A program made the translations under genes and the position numbers. Below are positions 24,740 through 33,623 of a DNA stretch of 64,000 nucleotides, one piece after another. Source of the DNA: Streptomyces niveus (lineage in GTDB: Bacteria > Actinomycetota > Actinomycetes > Streptomycetales > Streptomycetaceae). The number at the start of each line of letters is the position of its first letter. Within the stretch, counting starts at the first letter, position 1. The notes under the pieces are model-generated. The model ran no database searches and was not told the DNA's origin. It was given only the letters and a program-made list of their open reading frames with translations. The stretch is taken from NCBI RefSeq assembly GCF_002009175.1, contig NZ_CP018047.1:2232001-2296000 (forward strand), read 5' to 3'.

Positions 24740-25903
24740 ATGAGCAATACGTCTCACACCCCCGCCCCCGAAGCGGCCGGTCCCGACGCCCCGCGCCTCA
24801 CCGCGCTGGACGCCGTGCACCGCTCACTGGGCGCCACGATGACCGACTTCGCCGGCTGGGACATGCCGCTGCGCTACGCCAGTGAGCGTGAGGAGCACCT
24901 CGCCGTCCGTACGAAGGCGGGTCTCTTCGACCTCTCCCACATGGGCGAGATCACGGTCACCGGCTCGCAGGCGGCCGAGGCACTGGACTACGCGCTGGTC
25001 GGCAACATCGGCTCCCTCGCCGTGGGCCGCGCCCGCTACACCATGATCTGCCAGGAGGACGGCGGAATCCTGGACGACCTGATCGTGTACCGCCTCGACA
25101 CCCACGGTGCCCCGGAGTTCATGGTCGTCGCGAACGCCTCCAACGCGCAGGTGGTGCTCGACGAGCTGACCGGCCGCGCCGCGGACTTCGACGTCGAGGT
25201 GCGGGACGACCGCGACGCGTACGCGCTGCTCGCCGTCCAGGGCCCCCGCTCGCCCGGCATCCTCGCCCAGCTCACGGACGCCGATCTGGCCGGGCTCAAG
25301 TACTACGCCGGGCTGCCCGGCACCGTCGCCGGGGTGCCCGCGCTGATCGCCCGTACCGGCTACACGGGTGAGGACGGCTTCGAGCTGTTCGTGGAGCCCC
25401 GGCACGCGGAAGGGCTGTGGCAGGCCCTGATGGCCGCGGGCGCGTCCGCCGGGCTCGTACCGGCCGGCCTCTCGTGCCGCGACACCCTCCGTATGGAGGC
25501 CGGCATGCCGCTGTACGGGCAGGAGCTGACGACCGGCCTCACGCCCTTCGACGCGGGCCTCGGCCGGGTGGTCAAGTTCGAGAAGGAGGGCTACTTCGTG
25601 GGCCGTACGGCGCTGGAGGCCGCCGCCGAGCGCGCCGAGAGCGCGCCGCCGCGCAAGCTGACGGGGCTCGTCGCCGAGGGCCGCCGGGTGCCGCGCGCCG
25701 GATACCCGGTCGTGGCCGGCGGTCAGGTGGTGGGCCATGTCACCTCCGGCGCGCCGTCGCCGACGCTCGGCCGGCCGATCGCGATGGCCTACGTGGACGC
25801 GTCGCACGCCGCGGCGGGCACGGCGGGCGTCGGGGTCGACATCCGGGGCTCGATCGAGCCGTACGAGGTTGTCGCGCTGCCCTTCTACAAGCGTCCGAAG
25901 TGA
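24740..25903 (+). CDS. gcvT: glycine cleavage system T protein (aminomethyltransferase)
   Basis: A 387-residue cytosolic enzyme that transfers the aminomethyl carbon from lipoyl-GcvH to tetrahydrofolate, giving methylene-THF and ammonia. Motifs: [20 protein letters not shown], the folate loop [29 protein letters not shown] and [12 protein letters not shown], then [17 protein letters not shown] and the C-terminal barrel with [17 protein letters not shown]. The start ATG 24740 has GGGAG 9 nt upstream; an in-frame ATG at 24689 lies inside the riboswitch hairpin and is rejected. It is first in gcvT-gcvH-glyA. The P protein (gcvP) is not in this window. Confidence 0.96.
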   Translation: MSNTSHTPAPEAAGPDAPRLTALDAVHRSLGATMTDFAGWDMPLRYASEREEHLAVRTKAGLFDLSHMGEITVTGSQAAEALDYALVGNIGSLAVGRARYTMICQEDGGILDDLIVYRLDTHGAPEFMVVANASNAQVVLDELTGRAADFDVEVRDDRDAYALLAVQGPRSPGILAQLTDADLAGLKYYAGLPGTVAGVPALIARTGYTGEDGFELFVEPRHAEGLWQALMAAGASAGLVPAGLSCRDTLRMEAGMPLYGQELTTGLTPFDAGLGRVVKFEKEGYFVGRTALEAAAERAESAPPRKLTGLVAEGRRVPRAGYPVVAGGQVVGHVTSGAPSPTLGRPIAMAYVDASHAAAGTAGVGVDIRGSIEPYEVVALPFYKRPK

Positions 25904-25982
25904 CCCTCGGGTACCGCACAGCGTCTCAGTCCGCAAGACACGTGTTCACCACCACTCCCCCGCGTACAGGAGAATTCACGAC

Positions 25983-26360
25983 ATGAGCAACCCCCAGCAG
26001 CTGCGCTACAGCAAGGAGCACGAGTGGCTGTCGACCGCCGATGACGGCGTGTCGACGGTCGGTATCACGGAGTTCGCGGCGAACGCCCTCGGCGACGTCG
26101 TGTACGCCCAGCTCCCCGCGGTCGGTGACACGGTGACCGCGGGCGAGACCTGCGGCGAGCTGGAGTCGACCAAGTCGGTCAGCGACCTGTACTCCCCCGT
26201 GACGGGCGAGGTCACCGAGGCGAACCAGGACGTCGTGGACGACCCCTCGCTGGTGAACTCCGCACCCTTCGAGGGCGGCTGGCTGTTCAAGGTACGCGTC
26301 GCGGAGGAGCCGAAGGACCTGCTCTCCGCCGACGAGTACACGGAATTCTCCGGCAACTGA
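25983..26360 (+). CDS. gcvH: glycine cleavage system H protein
   Basis: A 125-residue lipoyl carrier that shuttles the methylamine group between the P, T and L proteins. The motif [20 protein letters not shown] carries the lipoylated Lys64. The N-terminal YSKEHEWL and the [19 protein letters not shown] strand are canonical, and the length is normal. It starts ATG 25983 after AGGAGAA, 79 bp after gcvT, in the riboswitch-controlled transcript; glyA follows 16 bp later. Confidence 0.97.
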   Translation: MSNPQQLRYSKEHEWLSTADDGVSTVGITEFAANALGDVVYAQLPAVGDTVTAGETCGELESTKSVSDLYSPVTGEVTEANQDVVDDPSLVNSAPFEGGWLFKVRVAEEPKDLLSADEYTEFSGN

Positions 26361-26376
26361 GACCCCAGGGACTGTG

Positions 26377-27645
<1,269 letters not shown>

Positions 27646-27659
27646 TCACACCGGGTCCA

Positions 27660-27698
27660 GGGGCACCGTGTACGCCCGACCGGCGCACACGGTGCCCC
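27660..27698 (+). terminator. terminator after glyA
   Basis: GGGGCACCGTGT (27660-27671) pairs perfectly with ACACGGTGCCCC (27687-27698) around a 15-nt loop, 15 nt beyond the glyA stop and 80 nt before sdaA. Confidence 0.7.
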
Positions 27699-27777
27699 GC
27701 CCCGCACCACCTGTACGTACGGTTCTCTGCACCACCCCGGCAGACAACGGCGTCTACCACCAGCAAGGAGTCCCACC

Positions 27778-29160
27778 GTGGCCATCTCGGTCTTCGACCT
27801 GTTCTCGATCGGCATCGGCCCGTCCAGCTCCCACACCGTCGGCCCCATGCGGGCGGCGCGCCTCTTCGCACGGCGGCTGAAGAACGAGGGTCTGCTGGTC
27901 CACACCGCCTCCGTACGGGCCGAGCTGTTCGGCTCGCTCGGCGCCACCGGGCACGGCCACGGCACCCCCAAGGCGGTGCTGCTCGGCCTGGCGGGCGAGT
28001 CCCCCCGTACGGTCGACATCGAGTCCGCCGACGCACGGGTGGACGCCATCCGTACGGAGGGCCGCATCAGCCTCCTCGGGATGCACGAGATCCCCTTCGA
28101 CTTCGACGCGGACCTGATCCTGCACCGGCGCAAGGCGCTGCCGTACCACGCGAACGGCATGACGGTCCTCGCGTACGACTCCGACGGCGGCGTCCTCCTG
28201 GAGAAGACGTACTACTCGGTCGGCGGCGGCTTCGTCGTGGACGAGGACGCGGTGGGCGAGGACCGCATCAAGCTGGACGACACCGTCCTGACGTACCGCT
28301 TCCGCAGCGGCGACGAACTGCTGCGGCTGGCCCGCGAGACCGGGCTCTCGATCTCCGCGCTGATGATGGAGAACGAGAAGGCGTGGCGCACGGAGACCGA
28401 GATCCGCGAGGGTCTGCTGGAGATCTGGGGCGCCATGCGGGCGTGCGTGTCGCGCGGCATGGCGCGCGAGGGCATCCTGCCCGGCGGCCTCAAGGTCCGG
28501 CGCCGCGCGGCGAATTCGGCCCGGCAGCTGCGCGCCGAGGGTGACCCGGCGGCGCGCGCGATGGAGTGGATCACCCTCTACGCGATGGCGGTCAACGAGG
28601 AGAACGCGGCGGGCGGGCGTGTCGTCACCGCCCCCACCAACGGCGCTGCGGGCATCATCCCGGCGGTGCTGCACTACTACCTGAACTTCGCGGCGGCGGG
28701 TCACACCGACGCCGAGAAGGACGACGACATCGTCCGTTTCCTGCTCGCGGCCGGCGCGATCGGCATGCTCTTCAAGGAGAACGCCTCCATCTCGGGCGCC
28801 GAGGTCGGCTGCCAGGGCGAGGTCGGCTCGGCCTGCTCGATGGCGGCGGGCGCCCTCGCGGAGGTCCTGGGCGGCAGCCCCGAACAGGTCGAGAACGCCG
28901 CCGAGATCGGCATGGAACACAACCTCGGCCTGACCTGCGACCCGGTCGGCGGTCTCGTACAGATCCCGTGCATCGAGCGCAACGGCATGGCGGCGGTGAA
29001 AGCGGTGACGGCGGCGAAGATGGCACTGCGCGGCGACGGCAGCCACAAGGTGTCCCTGGACAAGGTCATCAAGACGATGAAGGACACGGGCGCCGACATG
29101 TCGGTCAAGTACAAGGAGACCGCGCGGGGCGGACTCGCGGTGAACATCATCGAGTGCTGA
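27778..29160 (+). CDS. sdaA: L-serine ammonia-lyase (iron-sulfur, single chain)
   Basis: A 460-residue enzyme deaminating L-serine to pyruvate. The N-terminal beta domain begins with [23 protein letters not shown], the family signature. The alpha domain has [26 protein letters not shown] and the [4Fe-4S] cysteines among Cys345 and Cys353 ([11 protein letters not shown]), Cys387 (LTCDPVGG) and Cys398 (IPCIERN). The GTG start at 27778 has AAGGAG 8 nt upstream. It sits just after the glycine-cleavage operon, so serine made from excess glycine by GlyA can be drained to pyruvate. The terminator before it suggests its own promoter. Confidence 0.95.
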   Translation: MAISVFDLFSIGIGPSSSHTVGPMRAARLFARRLKNEGLLVHTASVRAELFGSLGATGHGHGTPKAVLLGLAGESPRTVDIESADARVDAIRTEGRISLLGMHEIPFDFDADLILHRRKALPYHANGMTVLAYDSDGGVLLEKTYYSVGGGFVVDEDAVGEDRIKLDDTVLTYRFRSGDELLRLARETGLSISALMMENEKAWRTETEIREGLLEIWGAMRACVSRGMAREGILPGGLKVRRRAANSARQLRAEGDPAARAMEWITLYAMAVNEENAAGGRVVTAPTNGAAGIIPAVLHYYLNFAAAGHTDAEKDDDIVRFLLAAGAIGMLFKENASISGAEVGCQGEVGSACSMAAGALAEVLGGSPEQVENAAEIGMEHNLGLTCDPVGGLVQIPCIERNGMAAVKAVTAAKMALRGDGSHKVSLDKVIKTMKDTGADMSVKYKETARGGLAVNIIEC

Positions 29161-29188
29161 GCGCGCGGGCCCGGACCGAATATCAATA

Positions 29189-29201
29189 AGTTTGTTAAAC
29201 T
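29189..29201 (+). promoter_or_regulatory. AT-rich leaderless promoter/operator of the toxin-antitoxin pair
   Basis: AGTTT - GTT - AAACT (29189-29201) is an inverted repeat overlapping a TAAACT -10-like box that ends 6 nt before the ATG at 29208. There is no Shine-Dalgarno, so the antitoxin mRNA is probably leaderless. The repeat would suit autoregulation by the antitoxin. Confidence 0.5.
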
Positions 29202-29207
29202 CGCCGC

Positions 29208-29480
29208 ATGGCTAGCCCCCCAGCTCCCGGCGAAGGCCCCGTCCGCCCGGTCTCGGTCTCACTCCACGAAGGCACCATCTCCGCCCTCAAAGCGCGGACC
29301 GGCAAACGAGGCATGTCCGCGTACGTCGAAGCGCTCATTCAGCGCCAGTTGGAGCGGGACCGGCTGCGAGAGCTCATCGAGGACGCGGAAGCCGAACACG
29401 GCCCGTCCGACCAGAGCGCCGTCGACGCCAAACGAGCGATCCTGCGGGGCGACGCGGCCGGCTCGGCGGATGCCGCGTGA
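29208..29480 (+). CDS. putative VapB/RHH-like antitoxin
   Basis: A 90-residue protein preceding a PIN-domain gene with a 4-bp overlap, the standard layout of type II toxin-antitoxin pairs. The strand PVRPVSVSLHEGTISALKARTG looks like the DNA-binding beta strand and helix of ribbon-helix-helix antitoxins. The charged helix SAYVEALIQRQLERDRLRELIEDAEAEHG and the acidic/Ala tail would wrap the toxin. It starts ATG 29208, apparently leaderless. Expected role: neutralise the PIN toxin and repress the operon. Confidence 0.75.
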   Translation: MASPPAPGEGPVRPVSVSLHEGTISALKARTGKRGMSAYVEALIQRQLERDRLRELIEDAEAEHGPSDQSAVDAKRAILRGDAAGSADAA

Positions 29481-29869
29481 GCGGAACACTCGTCCTGGAC
29501 TGCGAAGGCCTGTCCGCTCTCGTACAACGCGCGCCCGAGGTCACCGAGTGGCTGGCCGCGGCCGAGGCGGAGGACGTCCGCGTCATCATCAGCTCGGTGA
29601 CTCTTGTCGAGGCACGCGACCCGAGAACCAATCAGGCCCGCTTCGATGACGCCGTGTCCCGCGTGAACATCATCCCGCCCAGCGAAGCCCTCGCCCGCCG
29701 TGCGAGCAAACTGCTCGCGGCGGCGGGCCTGCACGGTCACAAGTACGCGCTCGACGCAATCGTGGCCGCCACCGCACTCGCCTCGCCCTCCCCCGTGACC
29801 GTCCTGACGTCGGACCCCGAAGACCTCGTCATGTTGTGCGGCCCCGGCGTCCGCGTGATCAAAGTCTGA
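29477..29869 (+). CDS. PIN-domain ribonuclease toxin (VapC-like)
   Basis: A 130-residue PIN protein, predicted Mg2+-dependent endoribonuclease. The four acidic positions are visible: Asp8 (LVLDCEG), Glu45 (TLVEARD), Asp93 (KYALDAIVAA) and Asp113 (LTSDPED), with the VTVLTSDPEDL strand typical of the fold. GTG 29477 overlaps the antitoxin stop (GTGA), giving coupled translation. VapC toxins usually cut tRNA or rRNA; the target is not predictable. It is convergent with the M56 peptidase gene 18 bp away. Confidence 0.85.
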   Translation: MSGTLVLDCEGLSALVQRAPEVTEWLAAAEAEDVRVIISSVTLVEARDPRTNQARFDDAVSRVNIIPPSEALARRASKLLAAAGLHGHKYALDAIVAATALASPSPVTVLTSDPEDLVMLCGPGVRVIKV

Positions 29870-29886
29870 CGCGGCTCGACCCGGGG

Positions 29887-30801
29887 TCAGGGCATCGGGC
29901 CGCAGGCGAGCAGCAGGGGGAGCAGGGGGGCCGCGGAGGAGGTCAGGACGATCGCCGGGGTTGTCGCGCGGCGGGGTTTCGGGGGTGGGTCCAGGACGCG
30001 GCGCATGCGGATGAGCGAGCCGGAGCCGCCCGCGCCCATCGCGAGGTGCGGGGTCTGGCCGGCCGCGACCTCGTACATGGCCGCCGCGAGCGCCTCTCGC
30101 GGATGGCCGCGCAGCGCCCGGTCGTCCGCCGCCATCTCCAGGAGCAGCGCCGTCTGTTCCCGGGCCAGCCGGGCGAGCGGCAGGAACGGGAACGCGCGGG
30201 CGAAGGCCGCCACGGCGGCGTGCACCAGATGGTGGCGCCCCTTGATGTGGGCGTCCTCGTGCGCGAGTACGGCGCGCAGTTGCTCGTCGGAGAGGGCCCG
30301 CAGCGCGCCGCTGGTGACGACGATGCGCGGGGCGCGGCCCGGCAGGCAGTAGACGGCGGGCACCTCGTGCTCCACGATCGTGGCGCCGTACCGGGGCGAG
30401 GGCGTGCCGACGAGGGCGAGCATGTCGCGCTGCCGGCGCCGGGTCCGGTGCGCACGCCACGAGATCCGTGTCAGACAGACCGCCGGGAGCAGCACGAGGG
30501 CCGCCGGGAGCAGGACGGCGGCGAGATCGACGGGCGTCGGCGGCGCGCCCCGTGCCGGGCCGCCCGTCACCAGGCCGCACGCGGTGAGCAGGCCGACGAG
30601 ACCGTCGTGCACATGCGGCTCGGTCAGCAGCAGGTGGTAACAGGCCAGCGCGCCGGAGACGACGAATGTCACGGCCAGCCCCAGCCAGGCGGTGATCGCG
30701 GCCGCCGGGGCGCGGTGGAGCCACCGGGCGCGCGCCAGGAGGTACGGGGCCGCGGTCCCGGTCAGGAGGGCGTAGCCGGACAGCACGGCGGCCGTGGTCA
30801 C
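29887..30801 (-). CDS. M56 family metallopeptidase (BlaR1/MecR1-like membrane protease)
   Basis: A 304-residue membrane protease. About four hydrophobic segments (1-24, 35-60, 65-80, 93-112) surround a cytoplasmic zinc protease domain with HEDAH (181-185). Preceding RIVVTSGALRALSDEQLRAVLAHE is the usual M56 approach. There is no C-terminal penicillin-binding sensor domain, so the signal is not necessarily a beta-lactam. The GTG start overlaps the BlaI-type regulator gene by 4 bp. In such pairs the activated protease cleaves the regulator and derepresses the operon. Confidence 0.88.
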   Translation of the reverse strand: MTTAAVLSGYALLTGTAAPYLLARARWLHRAPAAAITAWLGLAVTFVVSGALACYHLLLTEPHVHDGLVGLLTACGLVTGGPARGAPPTPVDLAAVLLPAALVLLPAVCLTRISWRAHRTRRRQRDMLALVGTPSPRYGATIVEHEVPAVYCLPGRAPRIVVTSGALRALSDEQLRAVLAHEDAHIKGRHHLVHAAVAAFARAFPFLPLARLAREQTALLLEMAADDRALRGHPREALAAAMYEVAAGQTPHLAMGAGGSGSLIRMRRVLDPPPKPRRATTPAIVLTSSAAPLLPLLLACGPMP

Positions 30802-31169
30802 GGTGTGCCTCTGCGCCGCTTGGCCACCCGCAGGGCTTCGCGGAGCGCGTCGGCCTCGCCCGGTGAGATCCGCTCCACGAAGCTGAGGAGCGCGCCCGCC
30901 GGGTCGGGGTTGGAGCCGAGCGCCTCCTGCATGAGCGCCGCGGTGTACTGCTGGCGCGTGCAGGTCGGCTCGTACAGCCAGGCCCGCCCCTCCTTCTCGC
31001 GCCGGAGCATGCCCTTGCGGTACAGGATGTCGGCCACGGTCTTGACCGTGCTGTAGGCGATGGGCCGCTGGGTGTTGATGTCGGTGAGCACGTCACGTGC
31101 GGTCGCGGGCCGTCCCCAGGACCACAGGCGGTGCATGATCTCCGCCTCCAGCTCGCCGAGTTGACGCAA
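30798..31169 (-). CDS. BlaI/MecI/CopY-family transcriptional repressor
   Basis: A 123-residue dimeric winged-helix repressor. It starts at TTG 31169 (GGAGTGGGG upstream) with LRQLGELEAEIMHRLWSWG, the standard N-terminus. The recognition region is ARDVLTDIN..PIAYSTVKTVADILYRKGMLRREKEGRAWLYEP. The C-terminal dimer helix is ALLSFVERISPGEADALREAL, in the part of the family that holds the protease cleavage site. It is followed by the M56 protease, a complete two-gene sensing pair. The likely operator is the AACTGCTTAGCAGTT palindrome upstream. Confidence 0.92.
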   Translation of the reverse strand: MRQLGELEAEIMHRLWSWGRPATARDVLTDINTQRPIAYSTVKTVADILYRKGMLRREKEGRAWLYEPTCTRQQYTAALMQEALGSNPDPAGALLSFVERISPGEADALREALRVAKRRRGTP

Positions 31170-31273
31170 CGCCCCACTCCCCTCGCCCCGGCCCGGGGGC
31201 CGTACGGTCCTCCGTGGTCCTCCGTCGTCGGTGACCGCGACGGCCCATCCTATGTCTCCTCCCCCTCCTCACT

Positions 31274-31302
31274 TTGTCACTAAACTGCTTAGCAGTTACG
31301 CT
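31274..31302. promoter_or_regulatory. divergent promoter with a 15-bp palindromic BlaI-type operator
   Basis: AACTGCTTAGCAGTT (31283-31297) is a perfect inverted repeat. It lies between a plus-strand TTGTCA (31274-31279) and TACGCT (31297-31302) spaced by 17 bp, so a bound repressor would block that promoter. It also lies about 115 bp upstream of the BlaI-type gene on the other strand. Joint control of both sides is inferred. Confidence 0.6.
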
Positions 31303-31374
31303 CTGGATCGCCCTTCGTGGCGGTCGGCCACCGAACGGAGGTGGCGGGCGGAGGAGGCGGAAGGAGTTCACCGC

Positions 31375-31860
31375 GTGGCGTCCCACCGCCGCTCCGAGGC
31401 TCGGCCCGGCAGGCTCTGCCAACGAGCTACGCGGCAGAAGCCGAACTCGCCCCGGAACAGAGCGGGTTCGCTCGCGAGCGCACGCCTCCTGTTGATCGCG
31501 GTGCTCGCGCTCGGTGTGTTCGCCATGCATACGGTCGGGCATCCCGACGAGGCGTACGGCTCGGGGACGGGCGCGATGACCCATGCCTCCGCCGAGGTGG
31601 CTCCTCCACCGGAGCGGCCTCTCCCCCATCCGGCCCCGGCGGCCGGGCGGACCATGGGCATGGACGGCATGGGCATGGACATGGCCTCCCTGTGCGTGGC
31701 GGTGCTCGGCACATGGGCACTCGCGGCGCTGCTGCTCGCGGCGTTCACCAGACGGCCGGGACGGTTCACCGATCCCGTCGCGGGCCTCGCCGTCGAACCG
31801 CGGTCCAACTCCCCGCCCCGTACTCCGGACTTGGCGTCGCTGTCGGTCCTGCGGATATAG
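31375..31860 (+). CDS. DUF6153-like membrane protein
   Basis: A 161-residue protein. GTG 31375 has AAGGAG 8 nt upstream. A basic N-terminus of about 33 residues leads to a helix SARLLLIAVLALGVFAMHTVGH, then an external His/Met-containing loop with a GMDGMGMDMA cluster that could bind copper. A second helix SLCVAVLGTWALAALLLAAF and a Pro-rich tail complete it. This two-helix layout is that of Streptomyces DUF6153 proteins, often found beside DUF305 genes. Function unknown; a metal-handling role is inferred from the Met/His content and neighbours. Confidence 0.7.
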   Translation: MASHRRSEARPGRLCQRATRQKPNSPRNRAGSLASARLLLIAVLALGVFAMHTVGHPDEAYGSGTGAMTHASAEVAPPPERPLPHPAPAAGRTMGMDGMGMDMASLCVAVLGTWALAALLLAAFTRRPGRFTDPVAGLAVEPRSNSPPRTPDLASLSVLRI

Positions 31861-31931
31861 GCCGGGCCGTCCTCACGGACCCGAAGCCGCGTACGCACAC
31901 ATCCGTATGACCGACCACGAGGTGTACCGAC

Positions 31932-32600
31932 ATGAGTTCCATCAAGCGCGCCGCCCACCGCCCGCTGAGGCGCCGCCTCGCCGTCGCGGGCGCGATCACC
32001 GCCGGCGCCCTTCTGCTCGCCGCGTGCGGCGGCGACGGCGACATGGCCGGCATGGACCACGGTGGCGAGTCCCGCGAGTCCTCGCCCACGGCCTCCGGAA
32101 AGGCCGGCGCCGGCCGCGGTCCGGGCGCGTTCAACGACGCGGACGTCGCCTTCGCCCAGGGGATGATCCCGCACCACCAGCAGGCCGTCGAGATGTCCGC
32201 GCTGGCCGAGGGCCGCGCGTCCGGCGCCGAGATCAAGGCCCTGGCCGGGGAGATCGAGAAGGCGCAGGACCCGGAGATCACGACCATGCGCACCTGGCTC
32301 AGGGCGTGGGGCGAGCCGGAGTCGGCCGGGGAGGACATGCCCGGCATGGACCACGGCTCGGGTGACACGGCCGGGATGATGTCCGACCAGGACATGCGGG
32401 AGCTGACCGCCGCCAAGGGCGCCGACTTCGACAAGAAGTTCGCCCGGCTGATGATCGAGCACCACAACGGGGCGATCGCGATGGCCCGGGACGAGCGGAG
32501 GAACGGCGACAACGCCGCGGCCAGGAAGCTCGCCGCCGATGTGATCGAGGCCCAGACGGCCGAGGTCGAGCAGTTGAACGCGATCCTCGACCAGCTCTGA
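31932..32600 (+). CDS. DUF305 lipoprotein, probable metal (copper)-binding
   Basis: A 222-residue exported lipoprotein: RRRLAVAGAITAGALLLAAC with lipobox LAAC (Cys near residue 32). Two ferritin-like DUF305 repeats follow, each with a His/Met motif: FAQGMIPHHQQAVEMS in the first and FARLMIEHHNGAIAMA in the second. Extra GMDHG clusters occur near 45 and 135. DUF305 proteins are commonly found in copper loci. It follows the DUF6153 gene by 71 bp and precedes a CsoR-like operator, which may double as its terminator. Confidence 0.88.
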   Translation: MSSIKRAAHRPLRRRLAVAGAITAGALLLAACGGDGDMAGMDHGGESRESSPTASGKAGAGRGPGAFNDADVAFAQGMIPHHQQAVEMSALAEGRASGAEIKALAGEIEKAQDPEITTMRTWLRAWGEPESAGEDMPGMDHGSGDTAGMMSDQDMRELTAAKGADFDKKFARLMIEHHNGAIAMARDERRNGDNAAARKLAADVIEAQTAEVEQLNAILDQL

Positions 32601-32616
32601 CCGTTCCCGACGGGAG

Positions 32617-32657
32617 CCCCCCTGGGGTATCACTCGACTGATACCCCAGGGGGGTAT
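32617..32657. promoter_or_regulatory. CsoR-like copper operator, duplicated, also a hairpin
   Basis: ATACCCC - AGG - GGGGTAT (32641-32657) is a perfect 7-3-7 inverted repeat of the CsoR/RcnR operator type. A degenerate copy lies at 32617-32631 (CCCCCCTGGGGTATC). The two copies also pair as a 16-bp perfect hairpin (32617-32632 / 32639-32654) that could terminate the DUF305 transcript. It lies 64 bp before the DUF4396 start. Confidence 0.65.
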
Positions 32658-32720
32658 ACAGTGACGTCGTGTCGGGCCACGACGGGGCCTCCCTACGGAA
32701 CCGGAAAGAGGTCATGCCCC

Positions 32721-33227
32721 ATGGACCACAGCGACCACAGTCATCACGGCGACCACGCGTCACACATGGCGGCCGGTACGGACGCCGCCGGCGGCGCGTC
32801 CTGGAGCATGGCCGTCAAGGCGACACTGCACTGTCTGACCGGGTGCGCCATCGGCGAGATCCTCGGCATGGTCATCGGCACCGCCCTGCTCTGGGGCAAC
32901 GTGCCCACCATGGTCCTGGCGATCTCCCTGGCCTTCGTCTTCGGCTACTCCTTCACCCTGTTCGCGGTCCGCAGGGCCGGCCTCGACTGGAAGTCGGCCG
33001 TCAGGATCGCGCTGGCCGCCGACACCGTGTCCATCGCCGTCATGGAACTCGTCGACAACAGCATCATCGCCCTCACCCCCGGAGCGATGGACGCGCATCT
33101 GTCCGACGGACTGTTCTGGTACGCGCTCCTCGGCGGCTTCGCCGTCGCGTTCCTGATCACGACCCCGGTCAACAAGTGGATGATCGGCCGCGGCAAGGGC
33201 CACGCCGTGGTCCACTCCCTGCACTGA
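32721..33227 (+). CDS. DUF4396 membrane protein with His-rich N-terminus
   Basis: A 168-residue protein. MDHSDHSHHGDHASHM provides a His/Asp metal-binding head. The DUF4396 body has four predicted helices: VKATLHCLTGCAIGEILGMVIGTAL, TMVLAISLAFVFGYSFTLF, SAVRIALAADTVSIAVMELVDN and LFWYALLGGFAVAFLI. The start ATG 32721 has AGAGG upstream. It lies directly behind a CsoR-like operator, suggesting copper induction. Function unknown; the HCLTGC motif in helix 1 might be a metal path. Confidence 0.85.
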   Translation: MDHSDHSHHGDHASHMAAGTDAAGGASWSMAVKATLHCLTGCAIGEILGMVIGTALLWGNVPTMVLAISLAFVFGYSFTLFAVRRAGLDWKSAVRIALAADTVSIAVMELVDNSIIALTPGAMDAHLSDGLFWYALLGGFAVAFLITTPVNKWMIGRGKGHAVVHSLH

Positions 33228-33272
33228 CCGCACGCCCGCCCTGCCGCGCGCCGGGCCGAACCGACCGGACCG

Positions 33273-33623
33273 TCAGCGCGGGAAGTGCCACAGCAAGACG
33301 CACCCGAGGCCGATCAGAGCGATGAGGTAGGCGCACAGCAGCCGGCGCTTGAGCAGTTCGTAGCGCGCCGTGTACTCAGCCCTCAGCTCGCCCGCGCGTG
33401 CCACGACCGCCTCCAGCGCCCGGCGGGACATCGCGATGTGGTCCTGGGTGTAGAGGCTGACGACTTCCTCGTGCTGAGCGCTGGTCAGCCACGGCATGCG
33501 GTCGGCGAAGATCACGGCGTGCGTACGCGCCTCCCGCACCCGGCTCTGCGCCAGCAGGTAGCCCTCCAACTGCTGGATGCCGGAGGACGCCTCGCCGGGC
33601 GACGGCGCCGACTCGCCGGTCAC
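33273..33623 (-). CDS. small membrane protein coupled to cytochrome oxidase subunit I gene
   Basis: A 116-residue protein with no family recognised. Residues 10-85 are helical and highly charged ([43 protein letters not shown]), probably a coiled coil. One C-terminal membrane helix follows ([20 protein letters not shown]), leaving almost nothing outside. The GTG start overlaps the ctaD stop by 4 bp, so it is translationally coupled to the oxidase subunit and may assist its assembly. Confidence 0.65.
   Translation of the reverse strand: MTGESAPSPGEASSGIQQLEGYLLAQSRVREARTHAVIFADRMPWLTSAQHEEVVSLYTQDHIAMSRRALEAVVARAGELRAEYTARYELLKRRLLCAYLIALIGLGCVLLWHFPR

Noticed and set aside
24689..24740. ATG 24689 as an upstream start for gcvT
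   Set aside because: It lies in the riboswitch expression hairpin; ATG 24740 has its own SD and gives the normal length.
31231..31374. Upstream extension of the DUF6153 gene to 31231
   Set aside because: It would place the operator and promoter inside the gene; GTG 31375 has a clear AAGGAG.
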